NCBI GenBank assembly: GCA_900548705.1
Contig: URLF01000072.1
Location: forward strand, 1 to 12,489
Length of the DNA stretch: 12,489 nt
DNA from: an uncultured Porphyromonadaceae bacterium
GTDB taxonomy: Bacteria > Bacteroidota > Bacteroidia > Bacteroidales > Muribaculaceae
Reading direction: 5' to 3'
Shown here: positions 1 to 8,093 of the stretch, piece after piece
How the letters are laid out: each line of letters starts with the position of its first letter
Numbering within the stretch: position 1 is the stretch's first letter
Program-made: the position numbers and the translations under genes
Notes under the pieces: generated by a model
What the model saw: the letters and a program-made list of their open reading frames with translations, nothing else
The model's database searches: none
Told to the model about the DNA's origin: nothing

Positions 1-685
1 TCAGAAATATTTCGAAAATGACGCCGTGAGATATGTCACCGTCTCCGAGCAGTCAAAATCCTCAATTCAACTGTTTTTCCCCCGACAGCGGAAGAGCCAT
101 ATAAATGTGTATTACAGTCCTTGTACCGCCACAGTGGAGCCGGTTCCGGAAATCAGAAAAGACAAATATTTCCTACTTGTCAGCGGTAACCGTTGGGAAA
201 AGAACAATCTCCGTGCCATAATCGCACTCGACCGTCTTTACTCTGACGGGGTAATCTCCGACACCAAAACTGTCGTGACCGGTGTCAAGAATCCATCCGC
301 ATTCCGTTACAGATTCCGTAATCCCGATAAATTTGAATTCCCGGGATATGTTGACGACCATCAGCTGGCGGCATTGTATCGCGACGCGTTCTGTTTCATA
401 TATCCGACCCTCAACGAAGGATTCGGTTACCCGCCATTGGAGGCGATGAGATTCGGAGTACCGGTTCTCGCGTCCCCGGTCACTTCTGTGGCCGAAATCT
501 GCGGGGATGGGGCATTGTATTTCAACCCATATGACATTGAGGAAATGCAGATGAGGATTCTCCGCGTGCTGAATCCGGAATACCACAAAGAGCTGGCAGA
601 ATTGGGGCAGAAACGTTTCGGTATCGTGAAAGCCCGTCAGGAAGCGGATCTCGACTTGTTGATCGATTACATTTATAATTCCTGA
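1..685 (+). CDS. GT4-type glycosyltransferase, C-terminal part (5' end outside window)
   Basis: The reading frame is open from the first bases (first complete codon at 2) to TGA at 683-685, so the true start lies upstream; the GTG at 26 is an internal valine codon. The visible part is the end of the N-terminal Rossmann domain (YVTVSEQSK, a usual stretch in GT-B enzymes) and the whole C-terminal nucleotide-sugar-binding domain. SGNRWEKNNLRAI begins the second domain, GYVDDHQLAALYRDAFCFIYP leads into the donor site, and the GT4 E-x7-E pair sits in NEGFGYPPLEA (E131 and E139, counted from the codon at 26). The enzyme should move a sugar from a nucleotide donor to a glycan or lipid acceptor in the cytoplasm, as in O-antigen, capsule or exopolysaccharide synthesis. 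Donor and acceptor cannot be told. It converges on the hut operon. Confidence 0.9.
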   Translation, partial: QKYFENDAVRYVTVSEQSKSSIQLFFPRQRKSHINVYYSPCTATVEPVPEIRKDKYFLLVSGNRWEKNNLRAIIALDRLYSDGVISDTKTVVTGVKNPSAFRYRFRNPDKFEFPGYVDDHQLAALYRDAFCFIYPTLNEGFGYPPLEAMRFGVPVLASPVTSVAEICGDGALYFNPYDIEEMQMRILRVLNPEYHKELAELGQKRFGIVKARQEADLDLLIDYIYNS

Positions 686-706
686 TACAAATAACTGAAC
701 GAACGG

Positions 707-731
707 TGCCTTCCGAAACTGTCGAAAGGCA
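707..731 (+). terminator. Small stem-loop downstream of the glycosyltransferase gene
   Basis: TGCCTTCCGA (707-716) and TCGAAAGGCA (722-731) pair at nine of ten positions, with one C-A mismatch, around the five-base loop AACTG. It begins 21 bases after the glycosyltransferase stop codon. No T-tract follows, so it is not a textbook Rho-independent terminator. It may help end or protect the glycosyltransferase mRNA, but this is inference from position and pairing. Confidence 0.4.
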
Positions 732-737
732 TATCGC

Positions 738-797
738 AACCGGTGGTTGCCGTAGAGGAAAACCTTGTAAGGTATTCCAAAACGGCAACCACCGGTT
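738..797. terminator. Sixty-base dyad between convergent genes, possible bidirectional terminator
   Basis: The arm at 738-753 (AACCGGTGGTTGCCGT) is the exact reverse complement of 782-797, a perfect 16-bp stem. The same axis (positions summing to 1535) continues inward with GGAA/TTCC (757-760 with 775-778) and ACCTT/AAGGT (762-766 with 769-773), so 25 of 30 possible pairs form. It lies 13 bases beyond the hutI stop codon and 52 beyond the glycosyltransferase stop, between converging genes. That position suits shared termination or 3'-end protection. Neither strand has a T-run after the stem, so plain intrinsic termination is not certain. A dispersed palindromic repeat is an alternative. Confidence 0.55.
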
Positions 798-810
798 ACT
801 TTAACAGGGA

Positions 811-2073
811 TTATGCAGGCAATGATTGCCCTTTCAGTATGACTCGGGTAATCAAAGGCTCGGTATATGCGTATTGAAGATATGCAAGAGAGGGGAGTGG
901 TGTGGTCATAAACACTGATGCGTAGCTACCCGGAAAGATTGACCCGATATCCCGGCAACCAAGAGCCGCGGCCCCATTGACGGTAACGGCATTCAACGAC
1001 TCCTCAGGTGTCAACTTCATTTTTATGCATCCGAGCGACGCGACGAACCGCATCGAACCGGATGGGGAGCTGCCAGGATTATAATCCGAGGCCAGCGCGA
1101 GAGGCAGACCCGCGTCAATCACTTCACGGGCTTTGCCATAGGGTATTCCCAAGAAGAATGACGCGCCGGGCAACATAGTCGGCATTGTAGATGATTCGGC
1201 AAGTGCCTGGATTTCAACATCAGTTATACGTTCCAGATGGTCGACAGACAATGCGCCATACTTGACTCCTACCTGCACACCACCTGACACAGCAAGTTCA
1301 TTGGCATGTATCTTCCCACGGATTCCGAATTTTGCAGCTTCGCTGAGAATCCGGGCCGTGTCATCGACTGTGAAGAAACCCTCGTCGCAGAAGACATCCA
1401 CATAGTCTGCCAATCCTTCGGCGGCAACCGCCGGGAGAAGCTCATCCACAAGCATATCGACATACTTATCCTGTCGGCCCGTATATGCACGTCCCACGGC
1501 ATGGGCACCAAGGAATGTGGATTTGATTTCGACCATAGGATATGATTCCCGCAACCGCTTTATGACACGGAGCATTTTCAATTCTCCATCAAGGGTCAGA
1601 CCATATCCGCTCTTGATTTCAATAGCCCCAGTCCCGGTGGCGGCACATTGTCTCAAGCGACGCGAGGCGGCATTAAACAAATCATCCTCGGAGGTATTGT
1701 TGAGCAGGTCGGCGGAATTCAGTATCCCGCCTCCGCGCCGGGCAATCTCCTCATATGACAGTCCCGCGATTTTATCTCTGAACTCACCTTCTCGGCTTCC
1801 GGCGTAGACAAGGTGGGTATGGGAATCGCAGAAACAGGGGAAAAGCCATCCATGACAGGCATCCACGACTTGCGAGAAACCATCTCCATCGGGGATTTCT
1901 CCCATCGGCCCGAAATTCTCTATACGTTCACCTTTGATGGCGACCCATGCGTCAGCCAACATCGGTACCCGGTTCATCTCAGACCCGCGAAGGACGCCGG
2001 GGGCACTTGGATAGCACCCCACGAGCATTCCAATGTTTTTTATCAGCAAACGATTATTCGCATCCATCACCAT
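811..2073 (-). CDS. hutI: Imidazolonepropionase (HutI)
   Basis: HutI opens the ring of 4-imidazolone-5-propanoate by hydrolysis, giving N-formimino-L-glutamate, the third step of histidine degradation, in the cytoplasm. The 420-residue product has the usual length of this amidohydrolase. Metal-ligand motifs of the family are visible: H85 and H87 in CDSHTHLVYAG, H256 in KIHANELAVSGGVQVG, and D330 in LASDYNPGSSPSGSM. GAHAVG near residue 190 and VDHLERI near 278 are also typical. I chose ATG at 2073 because it overlaps the hutH stop as TGATG, which suggests translational coupling. A TTG at 2076 and an ATG at 2067 are alternatives and change only one to three residues. It is the last gene of the operon, followed by the 60-base dyad. 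Confidence 0.95.
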   Translation of the reverse strand: MVMDANNRLLIKNIGMLVGCYPSAPGVLRGSEMNRVPMLADAWVAIKGERIENFGPMGEIPDGDGFSQVVDACHGWLFPCFCDSHTHLVYAGSREGEFRDKIAGLSYEEIARRGGGILNSADLLNNTSEDDLFNAASRRLRQCAATGTGAIEIKSGYGLTLDGELKMLRVIKRLRESYPMVEIKSTFLGAHAVGRAYTGRQDKYVDMLVDELLPAVAAEGLADYVDVFCDEGFFTVDDTARILSEAAKFGIRGKIHANELAVSGGVQVGVKYGALSVDHLERITDVEIQALAESSTMPTMLPGASFFLGIPYGKAREVIDAGLPLALASDYNPGSSPSGSMRFVASLGCIKMKLTPEESLNAVTVNGAAALGCRDIGSIFPGSYASVFMTTPLPSLAYLQYAYTEPLITRVILKGQSLPA

Positions 2074-3569
2074 CAATTATGACGAATGAACTCCACTGAC
2101 GCCTCAATCCAGGGGTGCATCACGCAGTCATTCTCGATAAACGGCACAACCTCCCTGTATTCCTTATGCCATTTGGCCAACACGGGGGACGCATCCGACG
2201 CTCCTCGGAAATCAAGAGCCTGGGCGGCATTGAACAGTTCTATCGCGAGGACACGCTCTGTGTTGTCAACCACGCGCAACAATTTAGTGGCAGCGTTCGC
2301 CCCCATCGAGACATGGTCTTCCTGTCCCTGGGATGAGGGGATTGAGTCGACACTATTGGGCCAGCAAAGCCCTTTTGACTGGCTCACAATCGAAGCGGCG
2401 GCATACTGAGGAATCATAAAGCCGCTGTTCAGCCCGGGCTTGGCGACCAGGAAAGAGGGCAAGCCCCTTACACCGGAAATCAGCCGGTATATTCGACGTT
2501 CGGAAATGTTTGAGATTTCCGCCATTGCCACTGCAAGGAAATCCATAGGCAACGCAATCGGTTCACCGTGGAAATTTCCGGCGGAGACTATCAGGTCTTC
2601 ATCCGGGAAGATGGTGGGATTGTCGGTGGGGGCGTTAATCTCTTCCTGGAGTCTGTCCCATACGAAATGGAAGGTGTCCTTGGCCGCGCCATGCACCTGA
2701 GGAATGCATCTGAATGAATACGGGTCCTGGACATGTGCCTTTTTGCGTGAGGCGATGCGGCTGTCTTTCAACAGTTCGCGGAACACCTCAGCCGTCTCTA
2801 TCTGGCCAGCATGGTTACGGACCTCATTCACCTCCTTGCCGAACGGTTCAGGGCGACCATCAAATGCCTCCAGCGACATAGCACCGATTTTATCGGCAAG
2901 ACGCAACAGGCGCGAGCATTTAAGGAGCGCGTAAACTCCGTGGGCGCTCATAAACTGGGTGCCGTTGAGCAAAGCCAGCCCCTCTTTTGACTGGAGCGTC
3001 AGCGGTTTCCATCCCATCATCGCAAGCACTTCGGAAGCGTCGCGTTTCTCCCCTTTGTATCTGACTTGTCCCAGTCCCAGGAGGGGAAGAGAAAGATGGG
3101 CAAGGGGCGCCAAATCGCCCGACGCGCCCAGAGATCCCTGGGAATACACCACCGGCAAGATGTCCTCATTATAGAATTCAAGAAGCCGCTTGACTGTGGC
3201 GAGCTGCACTCCGGAGTTGCCATAGCTCAATGATTGAGCCTTCAGCAGGAGCATAAGCCTGACAACATCGTCACAAACCTCTTCGCCTACTCCGCAGGAA
3301 TGGCTCATGACAAGATTTTTCTGCAACTGGGAAAGCTGGTCGGAATCAATGGAGATATTGCATAATGAACCGAACCCGGTGGTAATCCCGTAAATCGGGT
3401 CCTTGGCGGTCTCCATTTTTTTGTCCAGGAAGTCACGGCATTTAGACACGCGTCTTTCCGCCTCCTCGCTCAACGCGAGCTTCATTTTTTTGTCAAGTAT
3501 TTCGCCGACACGTTCTATTGTCAGCAACTCAGGGGATATGTAATGACAGGAATGATGATGATCGTCCAT
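2073..3569 (-). CDS. hutH: Histidine ammonia-lyase (HutH)
   Basis: HutH removes ammonia from L-histidine to give trans-urocanate, the first step of the pathway. The family makes its own MIO cofactor from an Ala-Ser-Gly triad; here that is A149-S150-G151 inside GSLGASGDLAPLAH. Y60 in PIYGITTGFG matches the catalytic tyrosine of the family, and the downstream stretches QDPYSFRCIPQVHGA and TDNPTIF are typical. The product has 498 residues, close to the usual 500 or so. It starts at ATG 3569, 26 bases after the hutU stop, and its TGA overlaps the hutI ATG by one base. The N-terminus (MDDHHHSCHY) is rich in histidine, which I do not expect in the family. No strong ribosome-binding site is visible. 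Confidence 0.97.
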   Translation of the reverse strand: MDDHHHSCHYISPELLTIERVGEILDKKMKLALSEEAERRVSKCRDFLDKKMETAKDPIYGITTGFGSLCNISIDSDQLSQLQKNLVMSHSCGVGEEVCDDVVRLMLLLKAQSLSYGNSGVQLATVKRLLEFYNEDILPVVYSQGSLGASGDLAPLAHLSLPLLGLGQVRYKGEKRDASEVLAMMGWKPLTLQSKEGLALLNGTQFMSAHGVYALLKCSRLLRLADKIGAMSLEAFDGRPEPFGKEVNEVRNHAGQIETAEVFRELLKDSRIASRKKAHVQDPYSFRCIPQVHGAAKDTFHFVWDRLQEEINAPTDNPTIFPDEDLIVSAGNFHGEPIALPMDFLAVAMAEISNISERRIYRLISGVRGLPSFLVAKPGLNSGFMIPQYAAASIVSQSKGLCWPNSVDSIPSSQGQEDHVSMGANAATKLLRVVDNTERVLAIELFNAAQALDFRGASDASPVLAKWHKEYREVVPFIENDCVMHPWIEASVEFIRHN

Positions 3570-3595
3570 ATCTGTGTTCTTTCGATTAGTGTTTG

Positions 3596-5617
3596 TCAGA
3601 ATTCATTGGCAAGCGCGGCGGCAATCACTTCGTCGTCGGCTATATTGGGGATAGTGACCTGCAGACCGGGGGTACGCTTCATCTCGCGTCGGATTGCATC
3701 CATAGCGCCGGGATTGCGTCCCCAGGAGCGGCGTGCGATTCCATTGTTGACGTCCCAAAGCAACATATTGCGGATGCGGCGGTCAGCCTCTTCGGAACCA
3801 TCAATCACCATACCGAAACCACCATTGATGACTTCGCCCCAGCCTACGCCGCCGCCATTATGAAGCGAAACCCAAGTGGCTCCACGGAAGGAATCGCCAA
3901 TCACATTCTGCACAGCCATGTCAGCTGTGTATTGCGACCCGTCGGTGATGTTGGAGGTCTCGCGATAAGGTGAATCGGTTCCCGACACATCATGATGGTC
4001 ACGTCCGAGGACAATCGGTGCGGAAATCTCACCATTACGAATAGCCTCATTGAACGCCAATGCTATGCGTGTGCGTCCTTCGGAATCGGCATATAGGATT
4101 CGAGCCTGCGACCCTACCACAAGATGGTTTTCGGCAGCCTCCTTTATCCAATGGAGATTGTCGGCAAGCTGGCCGCGAATATCTTCCGGGGCATCGGCAA
4201 GCATATCCTCAAGAACACGCGCCGCAATCTTGTCGGTCTTGGCCAGATCGGCAGGATCACACGAAGTGCATACCCATCGGAACGGCCCGAATCCATAGTC
4301 AAAGAATTTCGGACCCATGATATCCTGGACATACGACGGATAACGGAACGCGCCATCCGCGCCGACCACATCAGCTCCCGCGCGGGAGGATTCCAGTAAA
4401 AACGCATTACCGTAATCGAAGAAATACATCCCCTTCGCGGCGAGCTTATTGATAGCCGTCACCTGGCGACGCAATGATTCCTGAACCGCCTCGCGGAATT
4501 TTTCAGGTTCCTCGGCCATCATCCGGCGGGACTCCTCATAGGTGTAACCGACCGGATAATATCCTCCAGCCCAAGGGTTATGGAGAGATGTCTGATCTGA
4601 ACCCAGATTCACAGTGACGCCCTCTTCGGCAAGTCGCTCCCAAAGGTCAACGACATTCCCCTGATAAGCCAGTGAGACAACCTCTTTGTCTGCGACAGCC
4701 TGACGGATTCTCGGAATCAATTCGTCAAGGGAGGTATGAACCTCATCAACCCATCCCTGGCGGAAACGTTTCTCCACGGCTGAGGGATTGATTTCAGCTG
4801 TCACACTCACCACGCCGGAGATATTTCCAGCCTTGGGCTGAGCGCCAGACATACCGCCAAGTCCGGCGGTGACAAATAGCATGCCTCTCAGGGAATCCTC
4901 TCCTGCGGGGAGATGGGCACGTCCGGCATTAAGGACTGTGATGGTTGTGCCATGCACGATACCCTGCGGTCCTATATACATATATGAGCCCGCAGTCATC
5001 TGTCCATACTGCGAGACTCCGAGGGCGTTGAAACGCTCCCAATCATCAGGCTTGGAATAGTTGGGGATGACCATACCATTGGTCACCACCACTCGCGGAG
5101 CATCAGGGTGAGACGGGAACAGCCCAAGAGGATGACCGGAATACATGACCAGCGTCTGATTGTCGGTCATCTCACTGAGATATTTCATCACCAGACGGTA
5201 TTGGGCCCAATTCTGAAACACCGCACCATTGCCCCCATAGGTAATCAGTTCGTGGGGATGCTGCGCGACCGCCGGATCCAGATTGTTCTGAATCATCATC
5301 ATGATTGCGGCTGCCTGACGCGAACGGGCCGGATACTCGTCGATATGCCGGGCCTTCATCTCGTAATGAGGGCGAAGGCGGTACATATATATACGGCCAT
5401 AGTCTGCCAGTTCACGGGCGAACTCCGGAGCGAGTTCGGCATGGGTCTCCGGCGGGAAATAACGGAGGGCATTACGCAAGGCGAGCTCCTTCTCCGCCGG
5501 TGTCAGGATGTCTTTGCGCCGCGGCGCATGGTTGACATCCGGATCATAAGGACGAGGAGAGGGGAGAGGCGCAGGAATACCCGCCTGGATATCTTTTTTG
5601 AATTCTTCTGAGGTCAT
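3596..5617 (-). CDS. hutU: Urocanate hydratase, long form (HutU)
   Basis: HutU adds water to urocanate to give 4-imidazolone-5-propanoate, using tightly bound NAD+ as an electrophile. The 673-residue product is longer than the roughly 555 residues of the Pseudomonas and Bacillus enzymes and near the length of animal urocanase. Recognisable blocks are ITYGGNGAVFQNW (125-137), SYMYIGPQGIVHGTT (211-225), the glycine-rich VTAGLGGMSGAQPKA (249-263, NAD-binding region), HNPWAGGYYPVGYT (346-359) and YGFGPFRWVCTSCDP (441-455). C450 in the last block is my best candidate for the active-site cysteine, by position only. The start is ATG 5617, 21 bases after the ftcD stop and 48 codons before the next conserved-looking segment. 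Confidence 0.96.
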   Translation of the reverse strand: MTSEEFKKDIQAGIPAPLPSPRPYDPDVNHAPRRKDILTPAEKELALRNALRYFPPETHAELAPEFARELADYGRIYMYRLRPHYEMKARHIDEYPARSRQAAAIMMMIQNNLDPAVAQHPHELITYGGNGAVFQNWAQYRLVMKYLSEMTDNQTLVMYSGHPLGLFPSHPDAPRVVVTNGMVIPNYSKPDDWERFNALGVSQYGQMTAGSYMYIGPQGIVHGTTITVLNAGRAHLPAGEDSLRGMLFVTAGLGGMSGAQPKAGNISGVVSVTAEINPSAVEKRFRQGWVDEVHTSLDELIPRIRQAVADKEVVSLAYQGNVVDLWERLAEEGVTVNLGSDQTSLHNPWAGGYYPVGYTYEESRRMMAEEPEKFREAVQESLRRQVTAINKLAAKGMYFFDYGNAFLLESSRAGADVVGADGAFRYPSYVQDIMGPKFFDYGFGPFRWVCTSCDPADLAKTDKIAARVLEDMLADAPEDIRGQLADNLHWIKEAAENHLVVGSQARILYADSEGRTRIALAFNEAIRNGEISAPIVLGRDHHDVSGTDSPYRETSNITDGSQYTADMAVQNVIGDSFRGATWVSLHNGGGVGWGEVINGGFGMVIDGSEEADRRIRNMLLWDVNNGIARRSWGRNPGAMDAIRREMKRTPGLQVTIPNIADDEVIAAALANEF

Positions 5618-5638
5618 TTCTTTAGAATATTGAGGAGG

Positions 5639-7348
5639 TCATTCAATGACGGCATTAACGATATTGAGGATTCCTTGTTCGCGGGAAGAGGCATACGCGG
5701 CAATCTCCTCCGCGTCGTCAATCAACTGTTGGGCGACAGTACGGTCTTTGATTCCGGCAGCATTGATTTTCACATTAAGCTGTGCGCCGAGTATCGCCGA
5801 CCTGACGGCAAGTGCGCCGACACCGACATCGCTCACCGAATTGGGATTGCCTTCGCGGGCCATAGCCTCCAGAAGGTCAAACGCCTCAAAAGCAGTCTTC
5901 ATAGTCTGCAAAGGAATTTCCGCAGCATGTATTGTGGCAGCCTCAAGCGCAGCCGCCCTGGCCTCTTTTTCTTCAGAGGTGGCTTTGGGCATAGCGAAGA
6001 CAGCCATTATCCGGTTGAACGCCTCAGTATCCTCATCGACAAGGCGCATTAGGCGTCCCAAAATGTCGCGTCCTTTCTCGGCGTAATCGGAAAACATCTC
6101 CCACTGGTCGTCCCATCCCGGTTTATGAGCGGAAAGGTTGGCGACCATCGTACCCAGCGCAGCTCCGAGGGCACCCATATATGCGGATATGGACCCTCCG
6201 CCTGGCGCTGGAGATTCGGAGGCGGTCTCATCCGCGAAGTCGCTGCAGGTCATATCTACCAGCTTATTTCCCTTGACTTCATCAGATGCCACCATATCCT
6301 CGACGATTTTTTCCGACGGGATGAATGGCTTGAGTTCATCAAGCCCCATCGACTTGACGGCAATCTTTATTATTTCCTTTTCGGGGATGCCAAGCGAACG
6401 CTGCTGCAAGCGCAGGTAGTGCTTGCCGGCTTCGATAATCGCTCTTTTTGGCACCAATCCGACAATCTCCGTGCCGGTCACCCTGACACCTCTCTCACGG
6501 GCAGCCCGAGACACTTCATCGAATGCCTTGTGGAGAGGAGTAAGCTTGGAGTCCGTGATATTCATCGACACTTGGGCGATTCCATATTCGTCGATATACC
6601 ATCCGATGGCCTTGGTTCCTTTCAGGGTTCCGGGAATCATAATCGGATTCCCATCCGCGTCTTTCAGTGGCTTCCCGGTAAGTTTACCTCCCTCACGTTT
6701 GGGACGGCCCTTCTCGCGGACATCGAATGCGATGGCGTTCGCACGACGTGTTGAAGTGGTGTTAAGATTGAAGTTCACCGCAATCAGGAAATCACGGGCA
6801 CCAATGGCCGTCGCGCCGGTGCGAGCAACATTTTCATCCATCTGACGGTCACCGAAATCAGCACCATCCTCTGTACCAAGGCGTGAAGCCAGACCTTCAT
6901 ATTCCCCTTTACGGCAGACAGCAAGATTTTTACGCTCGGGCTTGAAAGCAGCAGCCTCGTAGGCATACACAGGGATGCCTAACTCTTCAGCCACGCGGCG
7001 GCCAAGCTCACGCGACAACTCGGCACATTCCTCAAGCGTGATGCCTGAGACCGGTACCAGGGGACAAACATCCGTGGCTCCCATACGGGGGTGCGCGCCA
7101 TGGTGTTTTGACATGTCTATAAGTTCGGCAGCTTTAGCGATTCCTCTGAATGCGGCTTCGACAACCGCCTCAGGCTCTCCGACAAAGGTGACGACAGTGC
7201 GGTTGGTGGCTTCTCCGGGATCGACATCAAGGAGTTTCACATTCTCGGCTTTGCCGTCCTGGGTAATCGCGGAAGTAATCGCGTTGATGACCTGTTGGTC
7301 ACGTCCCTCGCTGAAATTCGGGACACATTCTATGATTCGTTTTTCCAT
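5639..7348 (-). CDS. ftcD: Bifunctional glutamate formimidoyltransferase-formimidoyltetrahydrofolate cyclodeaminase
   Basis: This fused enzyme finishes the pathway. The N-terminal part moves the formimino group from formiminoglutamate to tetrahydrofolate, releasing glutamate. The C-terminal part releases ammonia and leaves 5,10-methenyl-tetrahydrofolate. The 569-residue product begins MEKRIIECVPNFSEGRD, the standard start of the family. MSKHHGAHPRMGATDVCPLVPV holds H82, aligned with the catalytic histidine of animal FTCD. The transferase part runs to about residue 330, and the helical cyclodeaminase from about 366 (CSDFADETASESPAPGGGS) to the end, with acidic VDEDTEAFN (437-445) as the likely catalytic region. 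I start it at ATG 7348; the frame is open to a TTG at 7375, but those nine extra residues look like leader. It is the first gene of the hut operon. Confidence 0.95.
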   Translation of the reverse strand: MEKRIIECVPNFSEGRDQQVINAITSAITQDGKAENVKLLDVDPGEATNRTVVTFVGEPEAVVEAAFRGIAKAAELIDMSKHHGAHPRMGATDVCPLVPVSGITLEECAELSRELGRRVAEELGIPVYAYEAAAFKPERKNLAVCRKGEYEGLASRLGTEDGADFGDRQMDENVARTGATAIGARDFLIAVNFNLNTTSTRRANAIAFDVREKGRPKREGGKLTGKPLKDADGNPIMIPGTLKGTKAIGWYIDEYGIAQVSMNITDSKLTPLHKAFDEVSRAARERGVRVTGTEIVGLVPKRAIIEAGKHYLRLQQRSLGIPEKEIIKIAVKSMGLDELKPFIPSEKIVEDMVASDEVKGNKLVDMTCSDFADETASESPAPGGGSISAYMGALGAALGTMVANLSAHKPGWDDQWEMFSDYAEKGRDILGRLMRLVDEDTEAFNRIMAVFAMPKATSEEKEARAAALEAATIHAAEIPLQTMKTAFEAFDLLEAMAREGNPNSVSDVGVGALAVRSAILGAQLNVKINAAGIKDRTVAQQLIDDAEEIAAYASSREQGILNIVNAVIE

Positions 7349-7396
7349 GGGAAGATACGGATTGTTGTGCCACAAAAAGTTGGTGGATTAACACCG

Positions 7397-7404
7397 CAAA
7401 TATA
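7397..7404 (-). promoter_or_regulatory. Candidate -7 element of the hut operon promoter
   Basis: On the minus strand the bases read TATATTTG, a full match to the Bacteroidota -7 consensus TAnnTTTG. Transcription would begin near 7391, giving a leader of about 40 bases before the ftcD ATG at 7348. I see no TTTG at the expected -33 spacing, so the promoter may be weak or need an activator. A small dyad, CGGT-ATA-ACCG at 7424-7434, lies just upstream, but it is too short to call an operator. Confidence 0.55.
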
Positions 7405-7449
7405 ACGATAAATTTGTAATTTCCGGTATAACCGCTTCAAAAAAGACAT

Positions 7450-7487
7450 AAAAAATAGGGAGAAACGACATCGCGTCGCACTCCCTA
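7450..7487 (-). terminator. Rho-independent terminator of the sigma factor gene
   Basis: On the minus strand a seven-base stem TAGGGAG...CTCCCTA (7487-7481 with 7462-7456) encloses a second four-base stem (CGAC/GTCG, 7466-7469 with 7475-7478). Six Ts follow at once (7455-7450). It lies about 90 bases after the sigma factor stop codon and about 50 bases before the hut -7 element, so it should insulate the hut operon from the sigma factor transcript. Confidence 0.8.
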
Positions 7488-7578
7488 AAGAAAGATGTCT
7501 ATATCACTATCTTTTATGAGTTGCTGTAATAAGCAAAGTAAATTGAGTTGAATTTGGTCAAGAGGGTCTCTCAGACTA

Positions 7579-8082
7579 TCATCTGTAATCCTTGAGCATC
7601 TTCTGGAGACGCTGGCGGGCGAAGAAGATGCGACTCTTCACTGTGCCGAGGGGCAGATTCATCTTCTCCGCAATTTCGTTGTATTTGTAACCGGCCACAT
7701 GCATAGTGAAGGGAATCCGGTAATCATCCGAGAATGAATTGATGGCGGCAGAGATTTCCCCGGCGGCCACAGTCCCTTCGGGAGTGTCAAGTCCCGACTC
7801 CTGAGGCAGGTTGAGATGATAGAGGTCCTCAGTCTGGTCAATCACTGTCGCAGAACGGACAACCTTGCGGTAGTTGTTGATAAAGATGTTACGCATAATC
7901 GTGAACACCCATCCTTTGAAGTTCACGTTCTCGACATATTTGTCCTCATTGTCGAGTGCTTTGAGCGTGGTGTCTTGTAGGAGATCATAAGCATCATCCC
8001 TATTAGACGTAAGCAAGTAGGCGAAATTCAGGAGATTATCCTGAAGATCAAGAAGCTTGGTCTGAAAATTTTTAGAACTCAT
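7579..8082 (-). CDS. ECF-type RNA polymerase sigma factor
   Basis: This 167-residue protein has the two-domain layout of extracytoplasmic-function sigma factors. Region 2 spans about 11-75, with DAYDLLQDTTLKAL as the core-binding helix and FKGWVFTIMRNIFINNYRK as the -10-recognition part. A linker of some 30 residues follows. Region 4 spans about 105-162, with the helix-turn-helix GYKYNEIAEKMNLPLGTVKSRIFFARQRL that reads the -35 region. It would direct RNA polymerase to a regulon that cannot be told from sequence. No anti-sigma factor is next to it, which is common for the short Bacteroidales type, so control may be at transcription or by protein turnover. It starts at ATG 8082, about 55 bases after the predicted start of transcription. 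It has its own promoter and its own terminator, so it is probably monocistronic. Confidence 0.93.
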   Translation of the reverse strand: MSSKNFQTKLLDLQDNLLNFAYLLTSNRDDAYDLLQDTTLKALDNEDKYVENVNFKGWVFTIMRNIFINNYRKVVRSATVIDQTEDLYHLNLPQESGLDTPEGTVAAGEISAAINSFSDDYRIPFTMHVAGYKYNEIAEKMNLPLGTVKSRIFFARQRLQKMLKDYR

Positions 8083-8093
8083 AATGAAAATAG

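Noticed and set aside
173..739. Open frame of 188 codons on the minus strand opposite the glycosyltransferase gene
   Set aside because: It lies wholly over a gene with clear GT4 motifs, and its translation shows no recognisable domain. It is a shadow frame.
5108..5611. Open frame of 167 codons on the plus strand opposite the hutU N-terminus
   Set aside because: The opposite strand codes for a well-conserved urocanase segment. The product is rich in arginine and histidine, typical of antisense frames, with no promoter or family signature seen.
6125..6754. Open frame of 209 codons on the plus strand opposite ftcD
   Set aside because: It is antisense to the conserved transferase-cyclodeaminase and shows no domain. 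I take it as chance in GC-rich coding DNA.
7349..7375. Nine-residue N-terminal extension of ftcD from a TTG at 7375
   Set aside because: The family begins at MEKRIIECVPNFSEG, and ATG 7348 supplies exactly that. The extension is leader sequence with a rare start codon.
7424..7434. CGGT-ATA-ACCG as a hut operator
   Set aside because: Four-base arms are expected by chance. It is mentioned with the promoter but not claimed as a site.
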